The translations under genes and the position numbers were made by a program. 64,000 nt of DNA from Malania oleifera. Lineage: Eukaryota > Streptophyta > Magnoliopsida > Santalales > Ximeniaceae. The notes beneath the pieces are model-generated. The model was given only the letters and a program-made list of their open reading frames with translations. It did no database searches and was not told where the DNA came from. Every line of letters starts with the position of its first letter. The first letter of the stretch is position 1. The DNA lies in the NCBI RefSeq assembly GCF_029873635.1, contig NC_080422.1, positions 3,452,001 through 3,516,000 on the forward strand. The letters run 5' to 3'. Shown here piece after piece: positions 12,121 through 23,620 of the stretch.

Positions 12121-13661
12121 TTACCATGATCCCCCACCTATCATTCCAGACCAGTACCCAGTTGAATCAGCTTGCTCTCTATTCTGCTGATGATCAAGAT
12201 GGTGATCTGTGCTGCTTGGGACCTGTTTCAAATCCTCAAATGGAAACAAAAGCCTCCCACTTGTATCCTGATGAGCCCCCTGCAGGCTCCCATACCCTCC
12301 TGCAGCACTCCCAAGCCCATCCAGTGAAAAATTAAGGTTTGGCTTAAACTCCTGCAGGGCTGAAAACCCAGAGGACGAAGAAAAAACTGTGCTCTGATCC
12401 GAAATCGGCATCGGCGCGAACGAGTTGAGCCCTCTCGAAGAAGTGATCCCGGTCAGCAGCTCAAGAGCGGAAAGATGCTGAGAAGCCGCAGCAGCAGAAG
12501 TTGTAGCAGTAACGCTAGTACTATTCATGTTCATGTTCATATTCATATTCATGCTATGGGTCTTGGCATTAGCCGGGGCATCATGAATGTTGGGCACATG
12601 GAGAAAATCGGAGAGAGTGGTTCTGAAATCTTGCGTGGTGGGGAAGCCCAAGTTGAGATCTTGGCCGTCATGGGTGATTTTGGGGTTTTGGGATTGTGGG
12701 ACAAGTGGGTGAACCAGATCAGGGAGTCTCTTGGATGATGAATGAGATGAAGAAGAAGATGGTGCAGATGATGTTGAAGAAGACGATCTTTTGTTTTTCC
12801 TTGAGCCTCCTCCCACAGGAATGTTCCTGAGAGAGCCACCCTCAGTCCAGTACCTTCTGCAAGTTTTGCAGAAGTACCTTGGCTGGGTGAGGCTGTAGTT
12901 GTTGTAGTAGCAGAACTTGGTGTTTGTGGAATTGCACCTTGGGCAGTTCAAGGCCTGTTCCTTTTGAGGTCTTGGCCTCCTCTCCCCTGCTGCTGCTGCC
13001 GCAGCAGCAGCAGCGCCCGCAGCTGGCTTTGTGCATGATGTGTTTGTCACCAACTCTTCTAAGGGTTTCACCACAATTTCCTGCAAATTAACCAAAGCCC
13101 AGGACAAGATTAACACAAAGCTGGGAGACATTAACAAAGGAGATGAACGAACTGATGAATGAATTTCAAGATCAAAGAAAGAAAAAATTATATATATGAA
13201 GGGATGATGCATAGTGGATGACAAGCAAGACCAAACAAGTTAGCTGCTCCTTTACACTTTTCAAGACTGCAACAGCAAAGAGAAAAAGAGAGCGGAGAAA
13301 AGAACAAAAAATAATAACAAATACATCAACCCTTTCAACCCTCTCTTTGCTTTTCTCTTCTCTCTTCCTTTTTTTCAGATAAACAAGTGCCAAATAAATT
13401 GAACAAAAGCTACAAACAGAAGGTAACAAAAGAATTCAGCTGAGTGGGGACTTGAATTGCACTAGCTAGCTAGCCAGCCATCATGATCATCATGAACCAA
13501 AAAAAAAAAATATTGACCCCAAATTAAACCCAGCCCATTTCAAATCATTAGGCAAATTCCCATCTGGGTCTTGCAGAGAATTGAAAGATCATGAAGAACA
13601 GCATGAGAGTTATGGGTATGGATCTCATCTCTACCTGTGGTGGCCATTGAGCAGTGTCCAT
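12121..13661 (-). CDS. DOF4.6-like: Dof zinc-finger transcription factor, DOF4.6/DOF1.8-like
   Basis: This is a two-exon gene on the minus strand. Exon 1 (13661-13635) encodes only MDTAQWPPQ. The intron is 13634-13081 with donor GTAGAG and acceptor TTTGCAG, and joins in phase 0. Exon 2 (13080-12121) continues [13 protein letters not shown] and ends in TAA. The protein has 328 residues. The Dof finger has Cys55, Cys58, Cys80 and Cys83 (CX2CX21CX2C) and is followed by a basic RKNKR stretch. C-terminal motifs [16 protein letters not shown] and GYWSGM..GGSW, and the start MDTAQWP, are typical of the DOF4.6/DOF1.8 branch, whose Arabidopsis members are linked to vascular development. Dof proteins bind AAAG cores in promoters in the nucleus. 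Oddities are a nine-residue alanine run at about residues 32-40 and a Met-Asn repeat in the middle. A longer frame open to 13224 reads through the intron; its extra N-terminus is not a Dof sequence and I reject it. Confidence 0.93.
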
Positions 13662-14720
13662 GGATGCAGCAGAAGAAGAAAAGGAAGAACAACAAGAAGA
13701 AGAAGAACCAAATTGGTATCTGCAGAGAAAGAAAGAAAGATAACCCTTTTTCCCTGCAACTAGTTATAAAAAAAGCTGAAAAATATAAGAGAAAAGTGAG
13801 AGAGAAGGCCTGTGCGTGAAAGTTCTATGTACCACTTTGCTTTATGAGAGAGAGAGAGAGAGGTGCAATTTGGGTGATAACATGTAAGATATGGGTATTT
13901 ATTTGAGTATTTTATTGAAAGTACTTGTGGGTGGGAATATATGTCTATGAAAATATAATTATTTAATTAATACCGTTTTGTTTATGTTTTTGTTAATACT
14001 TTAATACCGTTTGTGTAATGATTATTATAATATTACAAACTTAATTCGATTCTTTGGTGGGTTTGTGCATCCGTATATGTGTCTCAGTGGAGGACGGTGG
14101 TGGCCGGCCTCCTCTCTTTCTTCTTCTCCTCTTTGCTTTCAATTTGCAGCTATGGTTACCATGTGTGTGTGCCTCATTTAATATAAAAAATAATTAATGC
14201 ATTTCATGATTATTTAATGAACAATTACTTGTATTTTCTATTTTTTTAAAATTATTTTTAATTTGCTTACATTATATTTTGTAGTTTGCTTGAAATTATT
14301 AAAAAATAATTTTCGAGCATAAAATCATATTATAAGTTTTATCATACTTCATACCAATTCAAACAAATGAAAACCGAATGTTTTGTAATACAAAATTACT
14401 ATAACTTGTGTTTCCATGAAAAAAAAAAAAAAAAACCTAAGCAATCTAATTAGTTGTTTTTTTCAAGATGGTAATTTTATTAAAATATTTTTTTTTATTT
14501 TCAATATTTTGCATTAAAATGAAATTAAAAGTTAAAATTATTTTGTCCTTTTATAGTTTGACTTTATTAAATATCAATCTCCTTATGCTTCTAAATGCAT
14601 TAATTACAATCCTCATCTGTATTTACAAAATCTCAACCCATTAATATAATTAAAAAAGTAAAACTTTGCAAAAAACAAAAAAAAAAACAAAAAACAAACA
14701 AATGAAAGTAGAAAATGAAT
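13662..14720 (-). promoter_or_regulatory. 5' leader and upstream region of the Dof gene
   Basis: Reading on the minus strand, the leader before the start codon is rich in CTT and TTC, and a (CT)n tract lies at about 13845-13862. Such pyrimidine tracts are common in plant leaders and core promoters. No clear TATA box could be chosen: AT-rich candidates lie near 13893-13905 and 13938-13972. From 14160 upstream the sequence becomes very AT-rich with no gene. Confidence 0.35.
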
Positions 14721-14735
14721 AATATAGTACTATGC

Positions 14736-14876
14736 TCACGGGTTCGATTCCCCCTTGAGAGTTTACCCCGGTGAATTATCAGGGGTGCGTCAATGGGCTT
14801 TGGTGCCGCACCATAGTATCCAAAGTGTCGGGATGGTGGTTGAAGTCCCCGGATTATCATTAAAAATAATAATAAT
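14736..14876 (+). mobile_element. 5'-truncated tRNA-derived SINE with 15-bp TSD
   Basis: The insert begins at a tRNA B-box-like GGTTCGATTCCCC, continues through GAATTATCAGGGGTGCGTCAA and TGGTTGAAGTCCC, and ends in a short (AAT)n tail. It is flanked by perfect copies of AATATAGTACTATGC at 14721-14735 and 14877-14891. Target duplications of this length with an A-rich tail are the mark of LINE-driven retroposition. The perfect duplication points to a fairly recent insertion. The A-box half is absent. Confidence 0.9.
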
Positions 14877-14891
14877 AATATAGTACTATGC

Positions 14892-17130
14892 AAAAAGTGT
14901 TTAACTAATTAATTTTCAAATATATTCATAAAAACGATATTAAACTCATTTAGAAAAGCAAACTTACAAAAGCAAAAAATCACTATTTTTATTATGTTTT
15001 GTCGCGTTTTCTTCTTAACGTCTGGCTTTTTCTTTTAAAGCATTGAGACATATAATCTACTTCAAACACTATCGTCAACCATGCCACTCTGGCTACATGT
15101 CATTGCTACAACCAATACCTCTATTGTCCCAATTATTAGGTTTTAGCTACCACATGACAATTCATCACCATCGTCTAAATCCTATAATCGCGTATATTGA
15201 GTGCCTCCTTGGGCATAGGCTTTAGTTATTTATTTTTTATTGGATAAAAAAAATTATCAGATAGAAATTTCAAATTTTCAAATTAGAATTTCAAACGAAT
15301 CAAGTATTTACACACAAGACTCTTTTGATTTAACTATCGGTATATGAAATTGTATTCACAACCATATATATATTAATATGAGTATAAAATATTATCGTCA
15401 AGGAGTTCATATGATTGACTTGCGTTGGTAAAAGTCAAGCCTTTTATTTTGTAGGACAGGCTAAGAGAAATTAGTAATATTGCTCTATTGCAGATTGAAC
15501 ATCATGAGTTGAAGTTGTTAAAATCATTACTCTATATGTAGAGATGAAGAAATTTAATAACATGAAACCCTTTTTAAGTCATACTTATTTGAGCTAAAAA
15601 CTTGTTCATTAAATTGTCTAGCTTTCCTTTAAATTTTAAAATACAAGATCATTTTGTAAAATTTAATTTCACTTTACTTTTGTAGTGAACACTTGATCCT
15701 ATGTTTTCGAACTCGGAATTTAAGCTTTCGGTTTTCCCTGTTGTTCCTCTGGTTTACGATGGCAAGTAATTGACATCATTTTGCAGGTAATTTGTACTAT
15801 GTTTGTTTTGTTTGGTTTTGATTACATATAGACATATTTAGATTGCTTTAGTTGGATAATGGTACTGGTTTTTTAGTATTGGTTTTTATGTTTGTGATGA
15901 TTTTGATAGTTTAATTGTAACTCCCATGCGTCCTTCTTGTAACCACGGTATTCCTCTCCATAAGTGAGGGCTATCAATAAAACTGGGGTTTTCGTGAAAA
16001 AAAAAAATGATTTATACATACATAATGTCATACAAAATTATACTGAAAACTCCATTTTAATTCGCACAAATTCAAATTTCAAACTCAAAATACAAATTTT
16101 CAAAAACGACCAAAGTGCAGGAGTGATAAATATGAGAGGTTCAAAATTGATCCCTTATAAGGAGGAACCAAAAAAAATAATAATAATTTATTAGTTCCTT
16201 TAAGGGTTATGTTTCATTTTTGCATTTGATATGAGTGACATAAAATTTATTAGTTGGCATTAATTATATTGAAGAATTTCAATAATTTCACTATTACACA
16301 ATTGATAGACATGTGAAGTAGTTTTTCTTAAAAAATAAAAACGTCTAGTGTCACGAGCCCGTAATCTACGTGACACAAGCATAGAGGAGCACACAACACG
16401 AGACCTAACCGTATTCTCTTCTTGCCTATATCACATAAGCTTGTAATAGTTTAAACATTTTTTTCTCTATAATTCGAACCTTAGATTTAAATTTACGTGA
16501 TTTAGATAAAGTTTCATACAAACTTATACCAAATTTCATACAAATCCACACAATTCTAAGTCCATTAATGCCTCAAACCTTACTATCAAATATAACATTA
16601 TATTGCATTGGTTTTTTACATTAAACTCCAAATTGTAACGGATGGGGCTATTTGCACTTCAAAAAATACTAGGAGCACTCCATCCAAGCACATTCATTTT
16701 ATTAGGTATTAAATGCATGACAATTTAACCCTTTGACTTTTCATTTGAAAGTAAAAGGTACAAAAGGAGAGGACAATTTTGTCATCTTATTGTAAAATGA
16801 GTAAAACTTTTATTTAATACATAATAAAATGAATGTAGAGTGGGAATAGTATTTTTTTGAAGTGCCAATAGTGCTTCCCATTGTAATGACCTCCTTAAAT
16901 TGTCATATCCACTCATAAATAAAAATAAATTTTTGCAGCCAAGAGGTAAAAGTAAAAATTTTTTTACTTCGGATAGATGGTCTTGATACATTACTTGTGT
17001 TACTCTATTACAAATTGAATATTAGGGGCTCGGTAAAAAGTTGTTATTTCACATATAGAGATAAAGCTACTTACACATAATTTCCCCTAAACTCGAGTTA
17101 GCAATAGTAGTAGTAACGGCAGCAGCATCA
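14892..17130. other. AT-rich intergenic DNA, no gene
   Basis: Short frames only. Two diverged stretches, about 15480-15550 and 17005-17070, share CTCTATT-CA-ATTGAA-AT and TATGTAGAGAT-like blocks and may be old copies of an unnamed repeat. Nothing else is recognisable. Confidence 0.4.
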
Positions 17131-17135
17131 TCATC

Positions 17136-17187
17136 AATAATAATAATAATAATAATAATAATTATTATTATTATTATTATTATTATT
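17136..17187. repeat. (AAT)n(ATT)n perfect palindrome
   Basis: About eight AAT units pass directly into about nine ATT units, an inverted repeat that could form a hairpin or cruciform. It is preceded by TAG, CAG and ATC trinucleotide runs (17105-17135). Confidence 0.9.
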
Positions 17188-17254
17188 GGTGTCACATCAT
17201 AATGTCTAAAGTAACGCAATGATGGCTGGAGCCTCCAACTTATAATAATAATAA
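17188..17254 (+). mobile_element. SINE 3'-end fragment
   Basis: The sequence GGTGTCACATCATAATGTCT...GATGGCTGGAGCC aligns with the 3' half of the SINE copies at 14736 and 34321, and ends in an AATAAT-type tail. Only the last ~65 bp remain. Confidence 0.6.
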
Positions 17255-17992
17255 TAACTACCTTGCGTAGCATAAAATTATTTTCATTTTGTAAAATTCA
17301 TCATTATTCTCATACAATATTAGTTATATTTAATTTGTATACAATATTAAAAATAAAAATTTTAATTTTAGTTATATTTAGAATTTTTATTTTATTTTTA
17401 ATAGTATTTGAAATAAAGAAAACATAATGAAAAATAAATTTTATTTTTATTTTTATTTTTCTTTTCTATTCTCTTCCTAAATTAAAATCTTGATAACCAT
17501 TCTAAATTCTTCGCTTGAAAAAGCACCACCATTATTAATTACCATGAATGCACCATCATCTCTTTTGTCTTCGTTCAACAATCTTAATACTTTATTTTAT
17601 AATTAATTTTTTTCATTAAAAATGTCTTTTATTAATAAAAATAAATTAAAAATTGTGTATTTCCTATCAAATGCATATTAAGAATTATTTATACATATAT
17701 AGAGCAATATTCAATTTGCATTTTATTTTCATTAATATTTTTGTGATTTTGAGGGTATTATGGGTATTTTTGGATCCATTTCCAAACGCACAATATGTAT
17801 ATATTTAGGTCCACGTGATTCCCCCTTACGCACGTGCATTCATTTCTTACGTACTATTCTACCCTTCTCCTACACCCTAATTTCGTGAAACTACCAAACC
17901 CCACCTTGCTTCATCTTGCATAACCTATATATATAACTTGTTAATAGAAATATTAATATTTGACTTTCAAATATTGAAATAATTTTTTTTGT
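17255..17992. other. AT-rich DNA with two G-boxes, no gene
   Basis: Mostly AT-rich. CACGTG occurs at 17812-17817 and 17831-17836, 13 bp apart, just upstream of the SINE insertion. No reading frame accompanies them. Confidence 0.4.
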
Positions 17993-17999
17993 GCTTTGT

Positions 18000-18214
18000 T
18001 TTTTTTTTTTTTTAATGACGAGAGAACTCCAACTACCGACGAGCCCTTTAGACCCTTTGGTGTGACACTAAACCCATAGGAGTGAAAATGTTGTCGTCCG
18101 CCCATTGGTGCACCCCTAATAATTCACTGTGTAATCCACAAGTGGGGAATCGAACATGTGACCATGAGGTCACCAACGCCACAAGTCCGCCCTAACCACT
18201 TGAGCAAGCTCCTG
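18000..18214 (-). mobile_element. Full-length tRNA-derived SINE
   Basis: On the minus strand the element starts TCAGGAGCTTGCTCAAGTGG, which contains an A-box-like GCTCAAGTGGTTAGG. About 40 bp later follows a B-box-like TGTTCGATTCCCC. A tRNA-unrelated body (GAATTATTAGGGGTGCACCAA...AGTTGGAGTTCTC) and a poly-A tail (the T-run at 18000-18013 on the plus strand) complete it. GCTTTGT flanks both sides (17993-17999 and 18215-18221). This is the reference copy for the truncated copies in the window. Confidence 0.85.
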
Positions 18215-18221
18215 AGCTTTG

Positions 18222-19683
18222 TGCCTAGTTTTTATTCTTGGGACTATTGTTTGTTGAATCGTAAAGCTAATATATTTTTAATAAAATAAAGTTAGGTCAG
18301 TGTTCAATTTGTTTTTCTATATACATATTTGAAACAATGGGGTTCGAGATCTTTTAGACACTCAACTAATCCACTGGGATGATAATGAGTCTGCCCTTCT
18401 ATCATTCTCTACTTAAAAATCAATGTATTATCTCAAATAAAAAGTCATAACCCCGAAAACTTGAATTCGAGTCACTTAATTAGGAAATTTTTGAGTCTTC
18501 TCAACTCCAAAAGCTAACTCATGGGGTGAGGTTTTCCCTCACACTTAATAACTGACCACCAAGTCCCTTCCACAACCGATGTGGGACAAACCCCAACACC
18601 TTAGAGTCTTTTTTTTTTTTTTAATATTATATATCCTTAAAAATGTTTCCTTTTTTTTTTTTTTTTTCAAATATTCATAATTAAAATAAAATAAAATTTT
18701 AAATTATAGAAAGTAAGTAAATTAGTAGATTTTTAGATAATGGTATGAGTACATATTTTTTGCACACTCCATAGTCCTTTTTATCATTATTGAAAATATC
18801 GTCTATCCGTGCATAACAACCAAAGATCACAAAGTATATAGATTGTTTAAATGATAATAGTACCCAAAAAAAAAGTATTAAGGGCATGTTTAGAGGTGAA
18901 AAATAATTTTATTTTTTATTTTTAAGAAAAAATTATATAAAAATGAAAATAATAAAATTCTTTGGGACTATATGTTAAAACTTGATATACTTTATTGGGC
19001 CACAACCTAACAGTTTAAAGTTTTAGGTAAAGTAGTAATCTAACATGGTATTAGAACTGGTAAAGTCAGACGCATGTACAACTTAAGCTTTTAGGTAAAG
19101 TTGTAATATAACACTATATGCCTATAGAAAAATATTTCATTTGTCACTTTCACTTCTTTAAATAATTACAAAAATATCACATTAATTTTAATTTTCTAAA
19201 TTTGTATAATAAAATTGAAAAGCATCTTTACATTGTTTTCTAAAATTTTAATTTTACATAACTTTAAGAAAATTAAAAATAATGTGCAATTTTTAATTAT
19301 TTAAAAATCTATAAATGAAAAATAATATTTATTTTCCAGATCTAAATAATTTATTTATTCTCTACCTTTTTAACACTGATTATGGAAAACTAAAAATAAG
19401 TTAGTATTTTTATAATTACTTTTTTTGAAAATATTTAAAATAAAAAATATTTTCCATACTAAATGGACCCTAGGACTTTGTTTGAAACTTAAAAAATATT
19501 TAAAATAAAGAAAGGATATTTTGAAGGAATTCCCGTTTTATATTAGCTATCAAAAAAATGAGAAATAAAATAAAAAAAATACAAAATTAATTAAAAAAAT
19601 TAAACTTTTTTACACATGATTTTTTTTAAAATTCTTAATCATATTGGAACAATTTTATTTTTAATAATATTTGATATTTAGAG
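18222..19683. other. AT-rich DNA with a possible LTR fragment, no gene
   Basis: At about 18476-18601 the minus strand reads GGTGTTGGGGTTTGTCCCAC, then ATCGGTTGTGGAAGGG and a CCTCACCCCATGAGTTAGC block. This style is common in plant TRIM or short LTR repeats, but there is no second LTR or PBS, so I leave it unclassified. The rest is AT-rich with poly-T runs. Confidence 0.4.
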
Positions 19684-19763
19684 TGTAACGACCCGAAAAA
19701 TATTGATATTTAAATATTAAAGAAAGAGGAAAATGGAAACAAGAACAAAAGGAGGCAGTAGAC

Positions 19764-20060
19764 TTCGTCGACGACATCGCATTTTGGAGATAATAATAAT
19801 AATAATAATAATTTTAAGAAATTGCCAGGACTCATCAATAAATACAGGGGTTCGTTGACGAGCGCATAAGGAAATTCGTCGACGAATACAGGGTTTCGTC
19901 GACGAAGGTCTTCAGGACTTCATCGACGAAGGCAAGATTTCGTCGATGAGAAACTACCGAGTGAGGAATGGACAACTCTAAATTTCGTCGACAAATACAA
20001 GGTTTCGTCGATGAATTTAATGAAGGATTCGTCGACGAAATGACGTATCTCGTCAACTAA
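19764..20060 (+). promoter_or_regulatory. Phased TTCGTCGACGAA palindrome array in LTR
   Basis: Exact or near copies of the 12-bp palindrome start at 19764, 19831, 19851, 19875, 19895, 19919, 19939, 19984, 20004, 20028 and 20049. Spacing is 20 and 24 bp in alternation, with multiples where a site is missing. The last site is followed 8 bp later by the TATA box. Most deviations are C-to-T or G-to-A at CpG. The position suggests an upstream control array; the binding factor is unknown. Confidence 0.85.
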
Positions 20061-20068
20061 TCTGGCTC

Positions 20069-20076
20069 TATAAATA
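20069..20076 (+). promoter_or_regulatory. TATA box of solo LTR
   Basis: TATAAATA, directly downstream of the palindrome array, with a pyrimidine-rich leader starting about 30 bp later. Confidence 0.75.
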
Positions 20077-20769
20077 AGGAAAAATTGGATTTTTATCTCA
20101 TTTCAGCGGCCCTCTCTTTCTCCTACGACTCTCTGTCCTTCTCTCTTCGTTTCCGGGCCTGTTTTTCGCCGGATCGAAGATCTAAGGCTATCATGACGCT
20201 CCTGGCGAAGTTTTTTGCAAGTTTGCCGGAACTGATCGTTAGAAAAGTTAGGTTGGATTTCGTCTCAATCTTAGGGTAAGACATTTTATTCAGTATTTTT
20301 CTTTTCCTCAGTTATGAGAAATGTTGTAGGTAAGAAAATACTGATATTTTGTTCTGAAGAATTTTGTTTTTAGGATATTGAGTTAGGAACCCTGCGGGTA
20401 TAGAGCCAGAGTTTTATAAAGGCTTTTCAAAGTTAAGGTAAGGGAAATATGATATGTTAGGATTTTTCATAATGCTATAAGAGATTTCATAGACATATAT
20501 TTATACCAATTTATTATACAGTATTTACAGAATATGAGTTTAAATGCTTGTGTGGTTTGAGTTTCATGTGATGAAGGAATTTATATAACTTTTATAAAGT
20601 ATCATACTATACTGAATACACAGATATAGACAGTATATACAGTTTATATAGTTCTTTTCCAGTATATGAGATTACACAGAATATACAGATATAGATTTAT
20701 ATTCACAGAAAGTATACAGAGAAATGTACATGCATATACAACTTTTATATAAATAGTTTCATAAAACAA

Positions 20770-20810
<41 letters not shown>

Positions 20811-21658
20811 TATACATGCATACAGTTTTACTCAGATCAGTATTTATATTATAGCTTTATACAGAATAGTATATGCAGAGTTATAGCATGTCATGTTTCC
20901 TATTACCATAACATGGAGAGTATATAGACAGAGTATACAGACAGAGATACAGAGGTAGCATCAAAATGCTACAAATACAGTATACAGAGATTATAGTATT
21001 TACAGTACAGAAAGATAGAGTTATGGTAATTTTGGAAACATGATGAAAACAGTAAAAGAGTATATATGTATGTATATATATATATATATATAGTATCAGA
21101 TCCCTGAGGAAAGATTACAAACAAATACATATAAAGATTACAGAGCATGGTATCATTACTAGATACAGATAGAGTGCAACCACATATCTCAGATAGTGTG
21201 TGGGTATCGTCAGCCGTGCTTGAAGAGTATGCAGCTCCCCAGTTCGCTAGGTGGAGGGGGCCGGTCTGACGAGGTAGTAGCCAGTCCCGAGCTTAGGAGT
21301 GGATGCAGTTTGGCCGGGCTGAGGTAATGTAGAGGATATTGACTTATCTGGAGGGCCGACTAGATGAAGTCCCACCTACGGGCCGCACAACCCTGTCATG
21401 AGGGGTCAAATCATGACGTACAGAGTCTCAAGGATAAAGCACAGTTATGTATTTGTATACAGTTTTACAGTATATGATAAGCATAGTATGATATTAGCAG
21501 TATGAAAAGTAGAAAAATACAGATGATACAGTTATATTTTAAATTGTGAAAAGAAAGATATGCTTTATAGATTGTTTATTGCATTACAGTTCAGTGACTA
21601 TTTAAAAAATATTCTTAACTTAGTTGCCACACATTAGTAATAACATATTTCCACTTAC

Positions 21659-21672
21659 TGAGCGTCGACTCA
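21659..21672 (+). promoter_or_regulatory. Conserved LTR stem-loop motif
   Basis: TGAGCGTCGACTCA lies in a CTTACTGAG...CTCACCCC context. The outer four bases TGAG/CTCA pair. The equivalent motif is found in every gypsy-type LTR in this window for which that part is present, 320-410 bp from the LTR 3' end. Confidence 0.6.
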
Positions 21673-21926
21673 CCCCATTACTTAAACATTTTTTAGGTGA
21701 GCCAACTAGACGAGCAAATCAGACTCGCGGATAGAGAGTAGTTTGATTACCCTGATTATAGGGTGAGTTTTTGACAGAGTTGTATATATTTTTTAGTAGA
21801 TGATGCTGGGGGGTATTTTTGTATGGTTATGGTCTGTATATACTGGATTCTGGTATTGAATAGTATATATATGTGAATGGTTATATAATATGTGTTCCCG
21901 CTGCTTAGGTATGGATGTAGATACAC

Positions 21927-21981
<55 letters not shown>

Positions 21982-22104
21982 GGCAAGAATTTTGAGATCG
22001 TTACAATGAGAAAAAAAAACTAGTAGAGAATGAATTTCGTACTTATTTTCTCTTCCTTTTCTTTCCAAAACAAATTCCTTGATGTAACCGGACTCTAAAT
22101 ATCT

Positions 22105-22229
22105 CCTAATAAACGTCCCAATGGTTAAAGCTTGTAAATTTCATGTCAGAAGTTTCGTGTTTGAATCCTAAAACGATGTGAAGGGTATAAAATGTAAGAT
22201 GGACTACTAATTGACCAAAAAAAAAAAGA
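22105..22229 (+). mobile_element. tRNA-derived SINE, second family (candidate)
   Basis: An A-box-like CCAATGGTTAAAGC (about 22118) is followed about 35 bp later by a B-box-like GTGTTTGAATCCT, then a short body and an A-run at 22218-22229. The body differs from the 18000-18214 SINE. No clear TSD was found. Confidence 0.55.
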
Positions 22230-23084
22230 GAAAATATTAAACATAATTAGCTAATATTATTACATAATTACCTAATAGATAGCCACTCATAATTAAATAG
22301 CACATAAATATTTCACAATTAATTCTTAATCAATACAAAACTACCTATGCCGACATCATACAAAATAGCATTAAATTTTATACCGCCACACACAAATTCA
22401 ATACTCGAAATTTATATTTTCATTTTAACCAAAAAAAATATATTAAAAATTAACAAATTACTCAGGGGAAAAAAAAAAAAAAAAAACCCGGAAGAAAAGG
22501 GGAGGGTGGGGCCCAAAATATTTGGTGGGGTGGAGCCCTCAAAGTTCTGTCTGCATTAATGTCGCTGATAAAATGACATTAGACATTAGGGACAATACCT
22601 GTGCATGTCACGTGCCTACAATCACACCCTACGCCTACGTACATGGAATAAAAATCAATCACCAGAAATCGGAATTTCTTTTGTTTTTTAATTTTAATTT
22701 TAAAAGAAAAAGAAAATGAGAAATGAGAAGAGGGTCTGTTTTGCAAAGATCGCAAATGCAGTGGGACTCGGAAGCCCCAACACCCATTGCCAGAAACCTA
22801 TTTTGTGAAAAGAGAACACAGACCTTTTGGGTTCCATCTACAATGTTCATGCAGTGGAAATTTTAATTTATTGCTCCCCAAACAAGGTTTTAATCTATAT
22901 ATATGTACAGACTTGGAATTAATTAAGATTTTTAAATTTGGAATTAGTTGAGATTAATTTTTAAATTTGGAATTATGTAAAATTAAATGGGGGTGTTGAG
23001 ATTTTGTGAGGAGCAAGACTGCATCTAGTAAAAATTTGTGGGATGTAATAATTTACAAAAAAAATTGGTATTCACAAATTATGG
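22230..23084. other. AT-rich intergenic DNA, no gene
   Basis: Poly-A run near 22470-22488. Small frames (22347-22850, both strands) overlap each other and match nothing. Confidence 0.4.
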
Positions 23085-23345
23085 CGTGTTTGGCAGCACG
23101 AATTTTGAATCTTGGATTTGAATTTGTGTAAAAGTTAAGAAAACTCAATCTATGTTTGGAGATGTCTTAAATTTGAATTTAGATAAGATGTGATATAAAA
23201 TTAGATTGAAATTTGTTCAAGTTCATCTAAATTCAAATCAAAAATTCAAAATATATACTCCTAAACGTTGTCTCAATATAATTTTGTTTTACATGTTGTC
23301 CAAACACATATAATTCTAAATTCAAAATCTCTCCCAAATATAGGG
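23085..23345. mobile_element. MITE-like inverted repeat (candidate)
   Basis: GTGTTTGGCAGCACGAATTT at about 23088 is mirrored by TTGTCCAAACACATATAATT near 23298, and inner GTTTGGAGATG and CTAAACGTTGTC stretches are also mirrored. There is no coding capacity. Ends and TSD are not certain. Confidence 0.35.
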
Positions 23346-23620
23346 TGATAGTAAAATTTGAGAATAGTCATTTTTTTATGTAAATTAAATATTATTATTA
23401 AAATTATAATAACATTTAAAAATAGATCGAGGGTTAGGATTATCATTGGAGTTTTAAAAAATGAATTAATATTGATATTTAATTTTTTATCTAAATATCA
23501 ATTTTGTGTTTTTATTAAATAGAGAGAAACTTAATTTTACTAAAAAAAAGTACATTGACAGTAATCAGGCTTTTAGTCTAAAAAAATTATTAAAAATAAA
23601 ATGATTTACAAAGAAATTAC

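Larger units (their letters stand above)
19684..22005 (+). mobile_element. Solo LTR of a Ty3/gypsy (Tekay-like) element
   Basis: The LTR starts TGTAACGACCCG and ends GATCGTTACA, with no internal region attached. Inside, in order, are the palindrome array (19764-20060), a TATA box, a leader with an AGGGTAAG donor-like site at 20274-20280, AT-rich and TATACAG-rich repeats, (TA)n runs, a block related to other LTRs here (about 21185-21420), and the stem-loop motif (21659-21672). Flanks are TAGAG and ATGAG, an imperfect match, so the 5-bp TSD is doubtful. The length of 2.3 kb fits Tekay-type LTRs. The assignment rests on likeness to the LTR of G2, whose pol is recognisable. Confidence 0.85.

Noticed and set aside
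13081-13224. Longer N-terminus of the Dof frame opening at 13224
   Set aside because: It reads through a clear intron acceptor, begins with a non-ATG codon and has no Dof likeness; the microexon start fits the family.
14740-14760. tRNA gene suggested by the GGTTCGATTCC box
   Set aside because: No acceptor stem or anticodon arm; it is the B-box-like part of a truncated SINE.
21793-22068. 91-codon minus frame with Ile-Tyr repeat
   Set aside because: Translation of the (TA)n microsatellite in the solo LTR.
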